Below are positions 62,987 through 64,000 of a stretch of 64,000 nt of DNA, in pieces (the first letter of the stretch is position 1; the number at the start of each line of letters is the position of its first letter). A program made the translations under genes and the position numbers. The notes under the pieces are model-generated. The model was not told the origin of the DNA. It did not search any database and saw only the letters and a program-made list of their open reading frames with translations. This DNA comes from DATCJA01 sp963814955 (GTDB taxonomy: Bacteria; Acidobacteriota; Vicinamibacteria; Vicinamibacterales; UBA2999), in contig CAWFEX010000004.1 of the NCBI GenBank assembly GCA_963814955.1, positions 248,001 through 312,000 of the forward strand, written 5' to 3'.

Positions 62987-63413
62987 TTATTTCCCTCCCG
63001 GCCCCGACTCCGTGCCCCCTCCTCCCGGGAGCAGAGCCGCCGAGGAAGAGCCTCTTGCCATCGCCGAGCGTGAAGTTCCTCCCGACACCCTTGTTCGTGC
63101 CGTCTCTGGCCAGATAGCCCTCGATCAGCAGTTCCGTTCCGGTGACGAGCGTGTTTTTCGTCACGCCCAGGCGGATCAGCTGGTTCGGACTTCCACCTTC
63201 AACCAGCCAGCGAACAACCTGGCCGTCGGGCCCCTTGACGTCGATGTGGAACCAGGAATGGGGATTGATCATTTCCCACTTCACGAGGGTTCCCTGCAGC
63301 TTCATCGGCTTGTTCACGTCGAATTCCGCTGAAAAGGCGTGATGCGCCCGGAGCGGCGCTGCCGCAAGCAGCACGCCGACGCCAGCTACGACAACCGCGC
63401 GCTTCGTGCTCAT
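62987..63413 (-). CDS. second DUF6152 family secreted protein, frameshifted at the C-terminus
   Basis: 141 residues after repair. Signal peptide (VVVAGVGVLLAAAPLRAHHAFSAEFD) and the DUF6152 pattern MKLQGTLVKWEMINPHSWFHIDVKG, EGGSPNQLIRLG. An extra base in CCCGGG at 63024-63029 shifts the end; removing it gives SAPGGGGTESGPGGK and a stop at 62987. Unrepaired, the frame runs to 62826 through the heptamer repeat and into the tannase gene. Paralogue of 59415-59828. Confidence 0.85.
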
Positions 63414-63425
63414 GGTGGTTCTCCT

Positions 63426-64000
63426 CTACTGTGACGACGATTTCCTGGCGGCTTCCTCGGCCGCTTTTTTCTCCTCGGCGCGGGCGCCGGCCAAGGGTGT
63501 TGTACAAACCGTGGTTCCCTTCGTGGCAGGCGTGCTCGAAGATCGGGCCGATCGTCTTCTGCATCGGAAGCTCCGCCGACCAGGGTCGTGTCCACGTCGC
63601 CGGATCGTCGATCGTGAATTGATAGTCGATTCTGTCCTCGGCCACTCGCGTGAAGCGCTCGGTCAGGCGCATGTTCTCGCTCGATCCCTGGAATGCAAAC
63701 TTGCCGTCGAAATTCGTCGTCTCGACAACCAGCGTCTCGCCTTCCCAGCGGCCGATGGGGTTTCCCGTCAGACTGCGCACCTGCGGCGGCAGATGCGGAC
63801 GTCCGTCGAGCGGAATGATTCGTGGCTCGTGGATCATCTCCACCAGAATCATCACGTATCCCGGCGCCTGCACGATCTGATAGTTGTTGTTGTAGGCGCC
63901 TGGCAGCATGGGCGGGCCGGCGCGGTCCATGACGATGCACCGGACGCTCAGCGACTGATTCTGTACGGCATCGGTCGGGCCACCCATGCGTTTTCTCGCC
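63426..64000 (-). CDS. secreted conserved protein, DUF6152-associated family, partial and frameshifted
   Basis: The gene runs off the right edge; the frame is open beyond 63987, so its start is outside. LSVRCIVMDRAGPPMLPGAYNNNYQIVQ, MILVEMIHEPRIIPLDGRPHLP, IGRWEGETLVVETTNFDGK and MRLTERF link it to the family of 58577-59392. Near the end an extra base at 63493-63494 breaks the frame; repaired, it ends NTLAGARAEEKKAAEEAARKS and stops at 63426, 12 bases before the DUF6152 ATG. Confidence 0.8.

Overview
The window is a gene-dense, high-GC bacterial chromosome segment with no rRNA, tRNA, CRISPR array, prophage or transposase visible. The gene content suggests Acidobacteriota, most likely Vicinamibacteria-like. 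The pointers are: a CarD-type regulator, a Rex/MoaC pair, a long MoxR-DUF58-BatA-DUF4175 operon, PQQ-type beta-propeller proteins, a tannase/feruloyl esterase, and two copies of a secreted DUF6152 module whose partner is a secreted family that, as far as I know, is expanded in Acidobacteriota. This is inference from families; no marker gene fixes it.

Layout. 0.1-8.2 kb: carD, plsC, a secreted hypothetical, an OPT-family transporter divergent from rex-moaC, two small envelope proteins, a CDF metal transporter and signal peptidase I. 8.1-10.3 kb: a LytS/LytR-type sensor and regulator. 10.4-18.6 kb: an orphan nuoI, a phosphoesterase, a fused homocysteine methyltransferase/MTHFR, two tandem PmtA-like methyltransferases, a glycosyltransferase and lon. 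18.7-22.9 kb: a zinc-ribbon protein and a small KAS / FAD-reductase / ICMT-methyltransferase cluster. 22.9-36.9 kb: one long co-directional operon (TPR gluzincin, DUF4159, MoxR, DUF58, BatA/VWA, DUF4175, VWA/GATase-like, caspase-like). 37-41.5 kb: CBS protein, LeuA-like synthase, glutaminyl-cyclase-like M28 protein, citrate synthase. 41.6-50.5 kb: yacG, then the phosphate block pstSCAB-phoU and ppx, facing CHAD, SixA and DAG kinase. 50.5-56.6 kb: an FtsX-type ABC permease translationally coupled to two PQQ-propeller proteins. 56.7-64 kb: membrane proteins, a histidine phosphatase, a SnoaL protein, a methyltransferase, tannase, and two DUF6152 modules, the last running off the right edge.

Two things cut across the window. 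First, at least twelve otherwise intact conserved genes or gene segments are broken by single-base indels. Four of these are an extra G/C directly beside a GTAC tetranucleotide, which looks like a motif-linked sequencing or assembly error (possibly from base modification) rather than true decay. For these genes I give the repaired extent and mark the break. Second, the intergenic DNA carries several families of short GTAG-headed hairpins (REP-like) and heptamer repeats.

No gene-free stretch exceeds about 200 bases. The longest (1-165, 57191-57373, 59829-60022) hold only promoter-like or nondescript sequence, apart from one possible 16-codon ORF.
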